This document shows positions 16,944 through 25,978 of a stretch of DNA of 40,634 nt, piece after piece (position 1 is the first letter of the stretch; every line of letters starts with the position of its first letter). Made by a program: the position numbers and the translations under genes. This DNA comes from Paracoccaceae bacterium. Lineage in GTDB: Bacteria; Pseudomonadota; Alphaproteobacteria; Rhodobacterales; Rhodobacteraceae. The stretch covers positions 1 through 40,634 of the forward strand of contig JACZKR010000033.1 in NCBI GenBank assembly GCA_014859945.1, read 5' to 3'. Below the pieces are notes generated by a model. That model did no database searches and was not told the origin of the DNA. It saw nothing but the letters and a program-made list of their open reading frames with translations.

Positions 16944-17960
16944 ATGAAAAAATCCGTATTCCTCGGCACCGTCGCGGGCGCCACCATGCTGGCCGGCGCT
17001 GCCATGGCCGGCACGCTGGATGACGTGAAGGCGCGCGGCGAGCTGATCTGCGGCTCGAACACCGGCCTGACCGGCTTCGGCACCCCCGATGCCAGCGGCA
17101 ACTGGGTTGGCTTTGACGTCGATCTGTGCCGCGCCATCGCGGCCGCGGTTCTGGGCGACGGCAGCAAGGTGAAGTTTGTGCCGACCACCGGCGAAACCCG
17201 CTTTACCGCGCTTCAGTCGGGCGAAGTTGACGTTCTCGTCCGCAACTCGACCTGGACCTTCTCGCGCGATACCGAGCTGGCGCTCGATTTCGTGGCGGTG
17301 AACTACTATGACGGCCAGGGCTTCATGGTGAAGAAGGACCTGGGCGTTTCGTCTGCCAAGGAACTTGATGGCGCGACCGTCTGCATCCAGACCGGCACCA
17401 CGACCGAGCTGAACCTGGCTGACTTCTTCAAGCAGAACAACATCAGCTACACCCCGGTCACGGTGGCGGACGACTCGGAAGCGCAGCGCCAGTATCTGGC
17501 CGGCGCCTGCGACGCCTACACCACCGACGCTTCGGGTCTGGCCGCCAGCCGCGCGACCATGCCCGACGCCGACAACCACATCATCCTGCCCGAGATCATC
17601 TCGAAAGAGCCTTTGGGCCCGGTCGTCCGCCATGGCGACTCGAACTGGGGTGACGTGGTGCGCTGGACCTACTACGCGCTGCTGATCGCCGAAGAGAAGG
17701 GCATCACCAAGGCCAATGTCGAAGAGATGGCCGGCTCCAGCACCGACGAAGAAGTGAAGCGTCTTCTGGGCGTTTCCGGCGACATGGGTCCGAAGATCGG
17801 TCTCGACAACGCCGCCTTCAAGAACGCCATCGCTGCCGTCGGCAACTATGGTGAAATCTTCGCCGCCAACATCGGCGAAGGCACGACGATCAACCTGGCC
17901 CGCGGCCTGAACGCGCTGTGGACCCAGGGCGGCCTGCAGTACGCTCCGCCGTTCCGCTGA
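16944..17960 (+). CDS. aapJ: General L-amino-acid ABC transporter, periplasmic binding protein
   Basis: 338-aa binding protein of the AapJ/BztA type, which delivers amino acids such as glutamate, glutamine and aspartate in characterised relatives. A signal peptide (KKSVFLGTVAGATMLAGAAMA) precedes the mature protein. Family segments are RGELICGSNTGLTGF, WVGFDVDLCRAIAAAVLGD, TGETRFTALQSGEVDVLVRN and the C-terminal GLNALWTQGGLQYAPPFR. First gene of a four-gene operon; a hairpin after it probably makes it more abundant than the membrane parts. Substrate range is inferred from the family. Confidence 0.95.
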   Translation: MKKSVFLGTVAGATMLAGAAMAGTLDDVKARGELICGSNTGLTGFGTPDASGNWVGFDVDLCRAIAAAVLGDGSKVKFVPTTGETRFTALQSGEVDVLVRNSTWTFSRDTELALDFVAVNYYDGQGFMVKKDLGVSSAKELDGATVCIQTGTTTELNLADFFKQNNISYTPVTVADDSEAQRQYLAGACDAYTTDASGLAASRATMPDADNHIILPEIISKEPLGPVVRHGDSNWGDVVRWTYYALLIAEEKGITKANVEEMAGSSTDEEVKRLLGVSGDMGPKIGLDNAAFKNAIAAVGNYGEIFAANIGEGTTINLARGLNALWTQGGLQYAPPFR

Positions 17961-17969
17961 TCTGACCAA

Positions 17970-18002
17970 GGGGCGTGGCATCAGCCACGCCCCGTTTTCT
18001 TC
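17970..18002 (+). terminator. Hairpin after aapJ (partial terminator or mRNA stabiliser)
   Basis: GGGGCGTGGC at 17970-17979 pairs perfectly with GCCACGCCCC at 17984-17993 around ATCA, followed by GTTTTCTTCT. Such a hairpin between a binding-protein gene and its permeases usually lowers expression of the downstream genes relative to the first. Confidence 0.75.
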
Positions 18003-18083
18003 TCCGATACGGCCTGCCCGGCCGAGGGGCAACAAGACCCCGCCACAGCCAACAGGGAACCGGGCAGCAACAGGGGGTAATCC

Positions 18084-19361
18084 ATGGCTATGGTCACTGA
18101 TGCGCCGAAAGAATCCTTTCGGCTGTCGATGCTTATTTACGATTCGCGCTACCGGGCGGTCACGATCCAGGTGATCGTGCTGCTGCTGGTTGGGCTGTTC
18201 TTCGCATGGCTGTTGAACAACACGGCGCAGAACCTTGCCGCGCGCGGAAAAGAGTTCAACTTCGGCTTCCTTTGGGCGCGCGCCGGTTACGACATCAACC
18301 AGCAGCTCATTCCCTATACCAATGACAGCACGCATTTCCGCGCGCTTCTGGTGGGGCTTCTGAACACGCTGGTCGTGGCCATTCTGGGCTGCATCCTGGC
18401 AACCTTCCTTGGCGTCGTGATCGGTGTGCTGCGGCTGTCGAAGAACTGGCTCGTCGGTCGTCTGATGACGGTCTATGTCGAGGTCTTCCGCAACGTTCCG
18501 CTCTTGCTGTGGATCCTGCTGAGCTACGTCATCTTCTCGGAAACCATGCCCGAGCCGAAGGCTTTCCGCCTGACGGATGACATGATCGCGGCGGGTGAGG
18601 AGCCGGCGGCATCAAAGATCCTCTTCGGAACCGTGGCCATCACCAACCGCGGCACCTCCATTCCGGCGCCGCTCTTCGACCGCTCGCTTGGGTCGGTTGA
18701 TCTGGGCTTCGTGTCGATCAACCTGACGGCCCTTGCCACCATCCTTGTGCTGATCGGGTCGATCTGGGCGAACCGCAGGCTTCTGGCGTCGGCCCGCGCG
18801 ACGCAGGAAGCAACCGGTATCCGGCCGGTGGTCTGGTGGAAATCTCTGCTGATCCTGTTCGGCCCCTTCATCGCGCTGATGATCGCACTGGGCCTGCATT
18901 TCGAACTGCCGGAACTGAAAGGGTTCAACTTTCAGGGCGGCATTCAGGTGGCGCATTCCTTTACCGCCCTGCTGATCGCGCTGGTCCTATACACAGCCGC
19001 CTTCATCGCCGAGATCGTCCGCGCCGGCATTCTGGCCATCAGCCGCGGTCAGTCCGAGGCGGCCTTTGCCCTTGGCCTGCGCCCCGGCCGCACGATGAAC
19101 CTGATCATCCTGCCGCAGGCGCTGCGAGTCATCATCCCGCCGCTGATCAGCCAGTACCTGAACCTGACCAAGAACACCTCGCTGGGTATCGCGGTCAGTT
19201 ATCTTGACCTGCGCGGCACTCTGGGGGGCATCACCCTGAACCAGACCGGACGAGAGCTGGAGTGCATGCTTCTGATGATGCTGATCTACCTGACGATCAG
19301 CCTGATCATCTCGGCCCTGATGAACCTCTACAACCAGACCGTCCAGTTGAAGGCGCGCTGA
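18084..19361 (+). CDS. aapQ: General L-amino-acid ABC transporter, permease subunit
   Basis: 425-aa inner-membrane permease of the AapQ/BztB type (HisM family). The N-terminal part includes GYDINQQLIPYTNDSTHFRA, characteristic of this subfamily. After several membrane spans comes the cytoplasmic EAA loop (RGQSEAAFALGLRPGRTM) that contacts the ATPase. AGGGGG precedes the ATG. The next permease starts 1 nt after its stop, so the two are translated together. Confidence 0.93.
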   Translation: MAMVTDAPKESFRLSMLIYDSRYRAVTIQVIVLLLVGLFFAWLLNNTAQNLAARGKEFNFGFLWARAGYDINQQLIPYTNDSTHFRALLVGLLNTLVVAILGCILATFLGVVIGVLRLSKNWLVGRLMTVYVEVFRNVPLLLWILLSYVIFSETMPEPKAFRLTDDMIAAGEEPAASKILFGTVAITNRGTSIPAPLFDRSLGSVDLGFVSINLTALATILVLIGSIWANRRLLASARATQEATGIRPVVWWKSLLILFGPFIALMIALGLHFELPELKGFNFQGGIQVAHSFTALLIALVLYTAAFIAEIVRAGILAISRGQSEAAFALGLRPGRTMNLIILPQALRVIIPPLISQYLNLTKNTSLGIAVSYLDLRGTLGGITLNQTGRELECMLLMMLIYLTISLIISALMNLYNQTVQLKAR

Positions 19362-19362
19362 C

Positions 19363-20664
19363 ATGGCAGAATCGTTCGTCCGCAAGGAAATGCTGGAAGC
19401 GCAGGCGCCACCCGCCTCGCAGGCCGGCGCCATCGCCTGGGTGCGCGAGAACCTGTTCTCGGGCCCCCTCAACACTATTCTGACGCTGCTGGGCATCGTG
19501 GTGATCTACTGGCTGATCTCAACCTCGCTGCCCTGGTGGCTGAACGGTGTCTGGAACGCCAGTTCGCTGTCCGAGTGCCGGTCCATCGTGGCGGCCAGCG
19601 CCGGCGAAGGCGCAACCGGGGCCTGCTGGGCCATGCTGCGTGAGCGGTGGCATCAGTTCATCTTCGGCTTCTACCCGCCCGAATCCTACTGGCGGCCGAT
19701 CCTGGCCTTCGTGCTGCTGTTTGTGGCGCTGGCGCCGGTGCTGTTCACTTCGGTTCCGCGCAAGGCGCTGTGGTTCACCGCCATCTATCCGGCGCTGTGC
19801 TTCTGGCTGCTGTGGGGCGGTCCGATCTGGACACCCATCGTGGCGATGATGGGCTTTGTCATCCTCGGGCTGGCGGTCGTCTATCTGTCGTCCTACCTTG
19901 GGGCGCCGGGCTCGGCGGCGGCGGGGGTGGTGGCCGCGGTGCTGTGGTGGCTGTTCCTGCAGGGGCCGGTGGCCGGTTTTCTGGCGTCGAACCTGCCCTT
20001 TGGCCTTGCTTCGGTGAATTCGGACCGGTTCGGCGGTTTCCTTCTGGCCATCACCATCGGGGTGACGGCCATCGGATGCTCGCTGCCCATCGGCATCATC
20101 CTGGCGCTGGGCCGGCAGTCGAACATGGTGATCGTGAAGGCGCTTTCGGTGGCTTTCATTGAATTCATCCGTGGCGTGCCGCTGATCACGCTTTTGTTCA
20201 CCGCTTCGCTTCTGCTGCAGTACTTCCTGCCGCCGAACACCAACTTTGACATCATCCTGCGCGTCATCATTCTGGTCACCTTCTTTGCCGCCGCCTATCT
20301 CGCCGAGGTGATCCGGGGGGGCCTCGCCGCCCTGCCGCGCGGTCAGTATGAAGCGGCCGACGCGCTGGGGCTGGACTACTGGCAGGCGCAGCGGCTGATC
20401 ATCCTGCCGCAGGCGCTGAAAATCTCGATCCCGGGCATCGTTTCGTCCTTCATCGGGCTGTTCAAGGATACCACGCTGGTCGCTTTCGTCGGCCTGATGG
20501 ACCCGCTGAAAGGCGTCACGCAGATCGTCCGCGCCGACATGAACTGGAAGGGCATCTACTGGGAGCCCTACATCTTTGTCGGCGCGATCTTCTTCATCAT
20601 CTGCTTCGGCATGTCGCGCTATTCGATGTATCTCGAGCGCAAGCTGAAGACCGACCACCGATAG
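19363..20664 (+). CDS. aapM: General L-amino-acid ABC transporter, second permease subunit
   Basis: 433-aa membrane partner of AapQ (AapM/BztC type). The N-terminal half has additional hydrophobic spans; the C-terminal half is the HisM-like core with VAFIEFIRGVPLITLLF and the EAA loop RGQYEAADALGLDYWQAQRL. It starts 1 nt after aapQ. A 10-nt gap separates it from the ATPase gene. Confidence 0.93.
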   Translation: MAESFVRKEMLEAQAPPASQAGAIAWVRENLFSGPLNTILTLLGIVVIYWLISTSLPWWLNGVWNASSLSECRSIVAASAGEGATGACWAMLRERWHQFIFGFYPPESYWRPILAFVLLFVALAPVLFTSVPRKALWFTAIYPALCFWLLWGGPIWTPIVAMMGFVILGLAVVYLSSYLGAPGSAAAGVVAAVLWWLFLQGPVAGFLASNLPFGLASVNSDRFGGFLLAITIGVTAIGCSLPIGIILALGRQSNMVIVKALSVAFIEFIRGVPLITLLFTASLLLQYFLPPNTNFDIILRVIILVTFFAAAYLAEVIRGGLAALPRGQYEAADALGLDYWQAQRLIILPQALKISIPGIVSSFIGLFKDTTLVAFVGLMDPLKGVTQIVRADMNWKGIYWEPYIFVGAIFFIICFGMSRYSMYLERKLKTDHR

Positions 20665-20674
20665 GAGAGCCCTG

Positions 20675-21442
20675 ATGGCTGAAGCACAGAAAATGGCGGT
20701 CTCGGATGAAGTGGCCATCCAGATCACCGGCATGAACAAGTGGTACGGTCAGTTCCACGTCCTGCGTGACATCGACATGACCGTGAACCGGGGCGAGCGC
20801 ATCGTGATCTGCGGTCCCTCGGGGTCGGGGAAATCGACGCTGATCCGCTGCATCAACCGGCTGGAGGAACATCAGTCCGGCCATATCGTGGTGGACGGCA
20901 CCGAACTGACCAGCGACCTGAAGAACATCGACAAGGTCCGGTCCGAGGTCGGGATGGTGTTCCAGCACTTCAACCTGTTCCCGCATCTGACCATTCTGGA
21001 AAACTGCACGCTGGCGCCGATCTGGGTTCGCAAGATCCCGAAGAAAGAGGCGGAAGAGACGGCGATGCACTTCCTGCGCAAGGTCAAGATCCCCGAGCAG
21101 GCGAACAAGTATCCCGGTCAGCTTTCGGGCGGTCAGCAGCAGCGGGTGGCCATCGCGCGGTCGCTGTGCATGCGGCCGCGGATCATGCTGTTCGATGAAC
21201 CGACCTCGGCCCTTGACCCCGAGATGATCAAGGAAGTGCTCGATACCATGATCGAGCTGGCGCAAGAGGGCATGACCATGCTCTGCGTGACCCACGAAAT
21301 GGGCTTTGCCCAGGCCGTGGCGAACCGCGTGATCTTCATGGACAAGGGCCAGATCGTCGAGCAGAACGAGCCGAAAGAGTTCTTCTCGAACCCCCAAAGC
21401 GACCGGACCAAACTGTTCCTCAGCCAGATTCTGGGGCACTGA
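20675..21442 (+). CDS. aapP: General L-amino-acid ABC transporter, ATP-binding subunit
   Basis: 255-aa ATPase driving the transporter. Walker A GPSGSGKST is at residues 47-55, the ABC signature LSGGQQQR at 150-157 and Walker B IMLFDE at 170-175, followed by PTSALDP. It is very similar in pattern to GlnQ/HisP. It closes the four-gene operon, and a strong terminator follows 16 nt after its stop. Confidence 0.95.
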   Translation: MAEAQKMAVSDEVAIQITGMNKWYGQFHVLRDIDMTVNRGERIVICGPSGSGKSTLIRCINRLEEHQSGHIVVDGTELTSDLKNIDKVRSEVGMVFQHFNLFPHLTILENCTLAPIWVRKIPKKEAEETAMHFLRKVKIPEQANKYPGQLSGGQQQRVAIARSLCMRPRIMLFDEPTSALDPEMIKEVLDTMIELAQEGMTMLCVTHEMGFAQAVANRVIFMDKGQIVEQNEPKEFFSNPQSDRTKLFLSQILGH

Positions 21443-21458
21443 TCCGCGCAACATCCCG

Positions 21459-21488
21459 AAAGGCGCCCCGAACGGGGCGCCTTTGCCA
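21459..21488 (+). terminator. Intrinsic terminator of the amino-acid transporter operon
   Basis: AAAGGCGCCCC at 21459-21469 pairs with GGGGCGCCTTT at 21474-21484 around GAAC. The stem ends in TTT; the T-tract is the paired arm itself, as often seen in high-GC genomes. Confidence 0.8.
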
Positions 21489-21571
21489 TTTGCGCCGCCT
21501 TGCCGTCGCCCCGGGGCAAGACCCGTGGCCTTGCGCGGGTGAGGCTGCGTGCAGAAAATCGGGGGCCGGCA

Positions 21572-22939
21572 ATGTCTTGGGAAACCTATCTGGATCGGAA
21601 TCAACAGCGCTTTGTGCAGGAACTGCTTGATTTCGTGCGCATCCCCTCGGTTTCGGCCAAGCCCGAGAATATCCCCGACGTGCAGCGCGCCGCCGAATGG
21701 GTGGCCGCTCGGCTGACCGCTGCGGGGGCTGAGCGGGCCGAGGTGCTGCCCACTGCCGGGCATCCGGTGGTCTGCGCCGAATGGCTGCACGCCGGGGCCG
21801 ACAAACCGACGCTTCTGATCTATGGCCATTTCGACGTGCAGCCGGCCGAACCCTTTGACCTGTGGACGACCCCGCCCTTCGAACCCGAAATCCGCGACGG
21901 CCGGGTCTGGGGGCGCGGCGCCTCGGATGACAAGGGGGGAATGCTGATCCCCATTCTGGCGTTTGAGGCGATGCTGCGGGCCAACGGCCGCCTGCCCGTC
22001 AACGTGAAGTTCTTCTTTGAGGGGCAAGAGGAAATCGGCTCTCCCGACCTGCCGCCCTTCGTTGCTGACCATGCCGACCGGCTGCAGGCCGACATGATCT
22101 TTTCCGCCGACGGGCTGCAATGGGCGCCAGGTCAGCCGCAGATCGTCGAGGCGCTGAAGGGTCTGGTCTCGCTGGAAATCGTGGTCAGCGGGCCCCGGTC
22201 CGATCAGCACTCCGGCATGGTGGGCGGGGGCATTGCCAACCCGGCGCTGGCGCTGGCGCATATTCTTGGCGGTCTGCGCAATGCCGATGGCCTGATCACC
22301 GTCGAGGGTTTTTATGACGACGTGATCCCGCTTTCGGATGAGGTGCGCGCCGCCATCGACCGCGTGCCCTTTCCCGATGCCGACCTGCTGGCCGAGACCG
22401 GCGCCTCTGCCACCTGGGGCGAGCCGGGCTATACCACCAAAGAGCGGATTTTCGCGCGGCCGACGCTTGATATCAACGGCCTGACCTCGGGCTGGCAGGG
22501 CGCGGGCACCAAGACGGTGCTGCCAGCCGTGGCCAGCGCCAAGATCACCTGCCGCCTTGTTGCCGCCCAATCGCCCGAAGCGATCTTTGGGGCGATCCGC
22601 GCCCATGTGGCAAAACACTGCCCGCCCGGCGTCACGGCCGAGGTGCGGCGCAATCCGGGCCGCGCTGATCCGTTCCTTGTGCCGGCAGGCCACAACGCCA
22701 CCGCCGTTGCCAGCCAGATTCTGCAAGAGGTCTATGGCCGCGCGCCCTATAGCACGCGGGTCGGCGGCTCGATCCCGGTGATGACGACGCTTCTGGAAAC
22801 GCTGGGCGTTCATGCCGTGATGTTCGGTTTCAGCCACGGCGACGAAAACCTGCACGCCCCGAACGAATTCTTCCGGCTGGATGCCTTCCGGCTGGGACAG
22901 ACGGCCTATGGCCGCCTGTTCGAGCGGTTGGGTGCCTGA
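21572..22939 (+). CDS. M20-family metallopeptidase (dipeptidase)
   Basis: 455-aa two-zinc aminoacyl peptidase of the M20 family. Metal and catalytic residues are visible: H86 and D88 in YGHFDVQPAEP, D119 in GRGASDDKG, and E153/E154 in GQEEIGS (general base and metal ligand). The lid domain begins about residue 190. ATG 21572 is chosen because it gives MSWETYLDRNQQRF, a normal family start; an upstream ATG at 21500 would add 24 unusual residues. Its stop abuts the converging stop of the sixA-like gene. The substrate is not known; closeness to an amino-acid importer is suggestive only. Confidence 0.85.
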   Translation: MSWETYLDRNQQRFVQELLDFVRIPSVSAKPENIPDVQRAAEWVAARLTAAGAERAEVLPTAGHPVVCAEWLHAGADKPTLLIYGHFDVQPAEPFDLWTTPPFEPEIRDGRVWGRGASDDKGGMLIPILAFEAMLRANGRLPVNVKFFFEGQEEIGSPDLPPFVADHADRLQADMIFSADGLQWAPGQPQIVEALKGLVSLEIVVSGPRSDQHSGMVGGGIANPALALAHILGGLRNADGLITVEGFYDDVIPLSDEVRAAIDRVPFPDADLLAETGASATWGEPGYTTKERIFARPTLDINGLTSGWQGAGTKTVLPAVASAKITCRLVAAQSPEAIFGAIRAHVAKHCPPGVTAEVRRNPGRADPFLVPAGHNATAVASQILQEVYGRAPYSTRVGGSIPVMTTLLETLGVHAVMFGFSHGDENLHAPNEFFRLDAFRLGQTAYGRLFERLGA

Positions 22940-23443
22940 TCAGGCGGCGATTTCCCGGGGCACGATGAAATCGTCGGCCACGCCCATGCCCCAACCCAGC
23001 TGATCCCAACCGTCGATGGTGAAATCGGCGACCAGCGTCGCGCCCGTGGGATAGCGCGCAAACTCGGCGTTCTTCGGGGCATGGGCCACCAGCTTGGCGG
23101 CGAACTCGGCAATCCCGGGATTGTGCCCGATCATCATCACGCAATTGCCCGTGGCGTGGCGCAATACGGCCAGCATCACATCCGGCCCCGCATGGTACAG
23201 CGCCGGCTTCAGCTCCAGCACCGGCGTACCGGGCAGGGCGGGGGCGATGCCGCTCCAGGTCTTGCGGGTGCGCAGGGCGTCGGAACACAGCACCTCGTCC
23301 GGCACATAGCCGCGTGAGGCCAGCCATTGGCCCAGATCGGCCGCCGCCGCCTTGCCGCGTTCGTTCAGGGGGCGGTCATGGTCGGGCGTCAGCGGATCGT
23401 CCCAGCTGGACTTGGCATGGCGCGTCAGGATCAGCCGCTTCAT
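22940..23443 (-). CDS. SixA-like histidine phosphatase
   Basis: 167-aa branch-1 histidine phosphatase. It opens KRLILTRHAKSSW, where R8-H9 form the catalytic RH (RHA rather than RHG, as usual for SixA). A second catalytic histidine is H107 in GHNPG. E. coli SixA removes phosphate from histidine of HPt or PTS proteins; the target here is unknown. It lies 30 nt downstream of the ferredoxin-like gene on the same strand, and its stop abuts that of the converging M20 gene. Confidence 0.85.
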   Translation of the reverse strand: MKRLILTRHAKSSWDDPLTPDHDRPLNERGKAAAADLGQWLASRGYVPDEVLCSDALRTRKTWSGIAPALPGTPVLELKPALYHAGPDVMLAVLRHATGNCVMMIGHNPGIAEFAAKLVAHAPKNAEFARYPTGATLVADFTIDGWDQLGWGMGVADDFIVPREIAA

Positions 23444-23473
23444 TCGTTCTGCCCTCCCCAGGGATCAGGCGGT

Positions 23474-24118
23474 TCACCCCGCCCGGTGGAATCGGCTCAT
23501 GTGATAGGCCGACTGTTCTTCAAGTCTTGCATAGCCTTGCGAGACCGGGCAAGCGCGGCGCACAAGGCAGCCGCCGGTCAGGCAAGCGGTGCCTCCGTCG
23601 TCCAGATGGGCATGACAGGCGGGCACGTCATAGCCGGCCGGCCCAAGCGCCCCAGCAGGGCAGGCGGTCAGACAGGGTTGCGCACAACTCTCACACGGGC
23701 GCGGCACCGGCGGCGGCACCTCCACCGCCTCTTTCAAGGCCAGCGCGCCGCGAAAGCTGATCATCAGCCCTTGCTCGGCGCCGACCAGCAACCGCACCGG
23801 GCTGTCCCAGACCCGGCCGGTCCGCAGCGCCCATTGATAGAAGGGGTGATAGGGCGGGCCGCCAAAGGGAAACAGCGCCTTGGCCCCCAGATCGCAGGCG
23901 ATCCGCCCGATCACCCGCCGCGACCAGCGGTCCACCGGATCTTCGCCGCCCCATTCCGGCTGCGCCTTCAGATGCGCCCAGAACCCCGGCTCGGCTGGCC
24001 CCAGCATCAGAAGCGTGCGGGTGCCCGGCGGCAGGCCCGCCTCGTCGCCCTCACAGGCAAAGCCGCCCAGAACCTCCAGCCGCTCCTCGGCAAGCCTCTG
24101 CGTCAGATCGGCCAGCAT
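23474..24118 (-). CDS. Ferredoxin-like protein with a C-terminal cysteine cluster
   Basis: 214-aa protein of unknown function. The N-terminal 135 residues hold no motif I can name, though GRIACDLGAKALFPFGGPPY is reminiscent of QueG-type iron-sulfur proteins. The C-terminal part carries CxxCxxxCxxxCP (C142, C145, C149, C153), a [4Fe-4S] ligand pattern, and a second looser set (C168, C179, C184, C190) that may bind another cluster. ATG 24118 is preferred over 24166 because AGGGGGC lies upstream and the added residues are unremarkable. It probably forms an operon with the sixA-like gene. Confidence 0.65.
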   Translation of the reverse strand: MLADLTQRLAEERLEVLGGFACEGDEAGLPPGTRTLLMLGPAEPGFWAHLKAQPEWGGEDPVDRWSRRVIGRIACDLGAKALFPFGGPPYHPFYQWALRTGRVWDSPVRLLVGAEQGLMISFRGALALKEAVEVPPPVPRPCESCAQPCLTACPAGALGPAGYDVPACHAHLDDGGTACLTGGCLVRRACPVSQGYARLEEQSAYHMSRFHRAG

Positions 24119-24193
24119 CCTGCCCCCTTGCATTTGCACCTTTCGAAATACTCCCGCCGGAGGCATCCGCCCGCAACCCCGAAACCGGACAGC

Positions 24194-24219
24194 AAAAAGC
24201 CGGGAGCGACGCCCCCGGC
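24194..24219 (-). terminator. Intrinsic terminator of argB
   Basis: On the - strand GCCGGGGGC (24219-24211) pairs with GCTCCCGGC (24207-24199), 9 bp with one G-U, around GTC, and is followed directly by TTTTT. It begins 20 nt after the argB stop. Confidence 0.85.
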
Positions 24220-24238
24220 CCTTGCCCGGATCGAAGGA

Positions 24239-25138
24239 TCAGCGGCGGACGCGCGGTTTCACCCGCGGCTCGGTCGAGCGGATCTGGCTGCCCGCGCCGT
24301 GGTCGGTGAACAGTTCCAGCAGGCAGGCATTCGGCACCTTGCCGTCCAGGATCGTCACCGCCCGCGTGCCCTGTTCGATGGCCATCAGCGCGGTTTCGGT
24401 CTTGGGGATCATCCCGCCCGAAATCACACCATCAGCCGTCATTTGCCGGATTTCGTCGGGGGTGATCTGGGTCATCACCTCGCCCGCGGCATTCTTGACG
24501 CCGGGCACGTCGGTCAGCAGCAGCAGGCGGTCGGCCTGCAGCGCGCCGGCAATGGCCCCTGCCGCCGTGTCGCCGTTGACGTTGAAGGTCTCATTATCCG
24601 CCATGCCGGTTGCCACCGGCGCCACGACCGGAATGATGCCCGCGTTGTAAAGGTCGCGCAGCACCTGCACGTTCATCTCCACGGGGCGGCCGACATAGCC
24701 CAGTTCCGGGTCGTCGGCGACGCAGACCATCAGGTCATCGTCCTTGCCCGAAATGCCCACGGCGCGGCCGCCGGCATCCATGATTGCCTGCACGATCCGC
24801 TTGTTCACAAGGCCGGACAGGATCATTTCGACCACCTGCACCGTGGCCTTGTCCGTCACCCGCTTGCCGCGGACGAATTCCGATTTGATGCCCAGCTTGG
24901 TCAGCATCTCGTTGATCATCGGGCCGCCGCCATGCACCACGACCGGGTTCACGCCCACCTGCCGCATCAGCACGATATCGCGGGCAAATTCGGCCATCGC
25001 GGCATCATCGCCCATGGCGTTGCCGCCGAATTTCACCACCACAACGGCGCCGGTAAAGCGCTGAAGATAGGGCAGGGCTTCCGAGAGCATCTTCGCGGTG
25101 GTGATGGCGTCGGTCATGGTCAGGGTCTGCTGCTTCAT
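24239..25138 (-). CDS. argB: Acetylglutamate kinase
   Basis: Phosphorylates N-acetyl-L-glutamate in arginine biosynthesis, 299 aa. Amino-acid kinase features are [10 protein letters not shown] near the N-terminus, [13 protein letters not shown], and the C-terminal [18 protein letters not shown]. The N-terminal extension with an early helix ([15 protein letters not shown]) resembles arginine-inhibited hexameric enzymes; feedback control is therefore likely but inferred. GGAGG precedes the ATG. It has its own terminator and diverges from the SDR gene. Confidence 0.96.
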   Translation of the reverse strand: MKQQTLTMTDAITTAKMLSEALPYLQRFTGAVVVVKFGGNAMGDDAAMAEFARDIVLMRQVGVNPVVVHGGGPMINEMLTKLGIKSEFVRGKRVTDKATVQVVEMILSGLVNKRIVQAIMDAGGRAVGISGKDDDLMVCVADDPELGYVGRPVEMNVQVLRDLYNAGIIPVVAPVATGMADNETFNVNGDTAAGAIAGALQADRLLLLTDVPGVKNAAGEVMTQITPDEIRQMTADGVISGGMIPKTETALMAIEQGTRAVTILDGKVPNACLLELFTDHGAGSQIRSTEPRVKPRVRR

Positions 25139-25246
25139 GGGGGCCTCCGGGTCAGCCCGCCCTTAAGGCTTTTGCGCCGGCCTGCCAAGCGCCCGCTTGC
25201 GCACGGCCGGCAAAAGTCTAGCCTCGCGCCAAAGCGGAGAGCGAAG

Positions 25247-25978
25247 ATGTCCGAACAGAAGACCCTTGTCCTGACAGGCGCCTCGCGCGGGATCGGCCAT
25301 GCCACCGTGAAGCGGTTTGAGCGGGAAGGCTGGCGGGTGCTGACCTGTTCGCGCCAGCCCTTCGATCCGCGCTGCCCCTGGCCGAATGGCGCCGAGAACC
25401 ACATCGAGATCGATCTTGCCAGCCCTGACAAGACCATAGCCGCCATCGAGGTGATCAAGGAAAAGATCGGCGGCAAGTTGCACGCCCTGGTCAACAACGC
25501 CGGCATCTCGCCCAAGGGGCCGGGGGGCGGCCGGCTGAACACGCTGGACACCGACCTGCGGACCTGGGGCCAGGTGTTCCACGTCAACTTCTTCGCCTCG
25601 ATCGTGCTGGCGCGCGGGCTGAAGGACGAACTTTCGGCGGCGCGCGGGGCGGTGGTCAACGTCACCTCGATTGCGGGCGCGCGGGTGCATCCCTTTGCCG
25701 GTGCGGCCTATGCCACCTCAAAGGCCGCCCTTGCGGCGCTGACGCGCGAGATGGCGCATGATTTTGGCCCGCTTGGCGTGCGGGTCAACGCGATTGCGCC
25801 CGGAGAGATCGAAACCGCGATCCTGTCGCCCGGCACCGACAAGATCGTCGAGAAGCTGCCGATGCAGCGGTTGGGTCAGCCTTCGGAAGTGGCGGATGCG
25901 ATCTGGTTCCTGTGTTCGGACCAGTCGAGCTATATCTCGGGTGCCGAGATCGAAGTGAACGGCGCGCAGCACGTCTAA
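25247..25978 (+). CDS. Short-chain dehydrogenase/reductase (classical SDR)
   Basis: 243-aa NAD(P)-dependent oxidoreductase. Cofactor motif TGASRGIG is at residues 10-17 and NNAG at 83-86. The catalytic tetrad N114, S141, Y155 and K159 is complete (YATSK). The substrate cannot be told. ATG 25247 follows GGAGAG; the huge open frame reaching back to 23327 runs antisense to argB and is not real coding. Its stop overlaps that of the converging MFS gene. Confidence 0.88.
   Translation: MSEQKTLVLTGASRGIGHATVKRFEREGWRVLTCSRQPFDPRCPWPNGAENHIEIDLASPDKTIAAIEVIKEKIGGKLHALVNNAGISPKGPGGGRLNTLDTDLRTWGQVFHVNFFASIVLARGLKDELSAARGAVVNVTSIAGARVHPFAGAAYATSKAALAALTREMAHDFGPLGVRVNAIAPGEIETAILSPGTDKIVEKLPMQRLGQPSEVADAIWFLCSDQSSYISGAEIEVNGAQHV

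Noticed and set aside
20597..22855. 752-codon - strand open frame opposite aapP and the M20 gene
   Set aside because: The + strand proteins have clear Walker and zinc motifs; the opposite frame is low-complexity and matches nothing.
23327..25246. Very long + strand open frame leading into the SDR gene
   Set aside because: It runs antisense to the sixA-like, ferredoxin-like and argB genes; high GC keeps the antisense frame free of stops. The SDR has its own ribosome-binding site and ATG at 25247.
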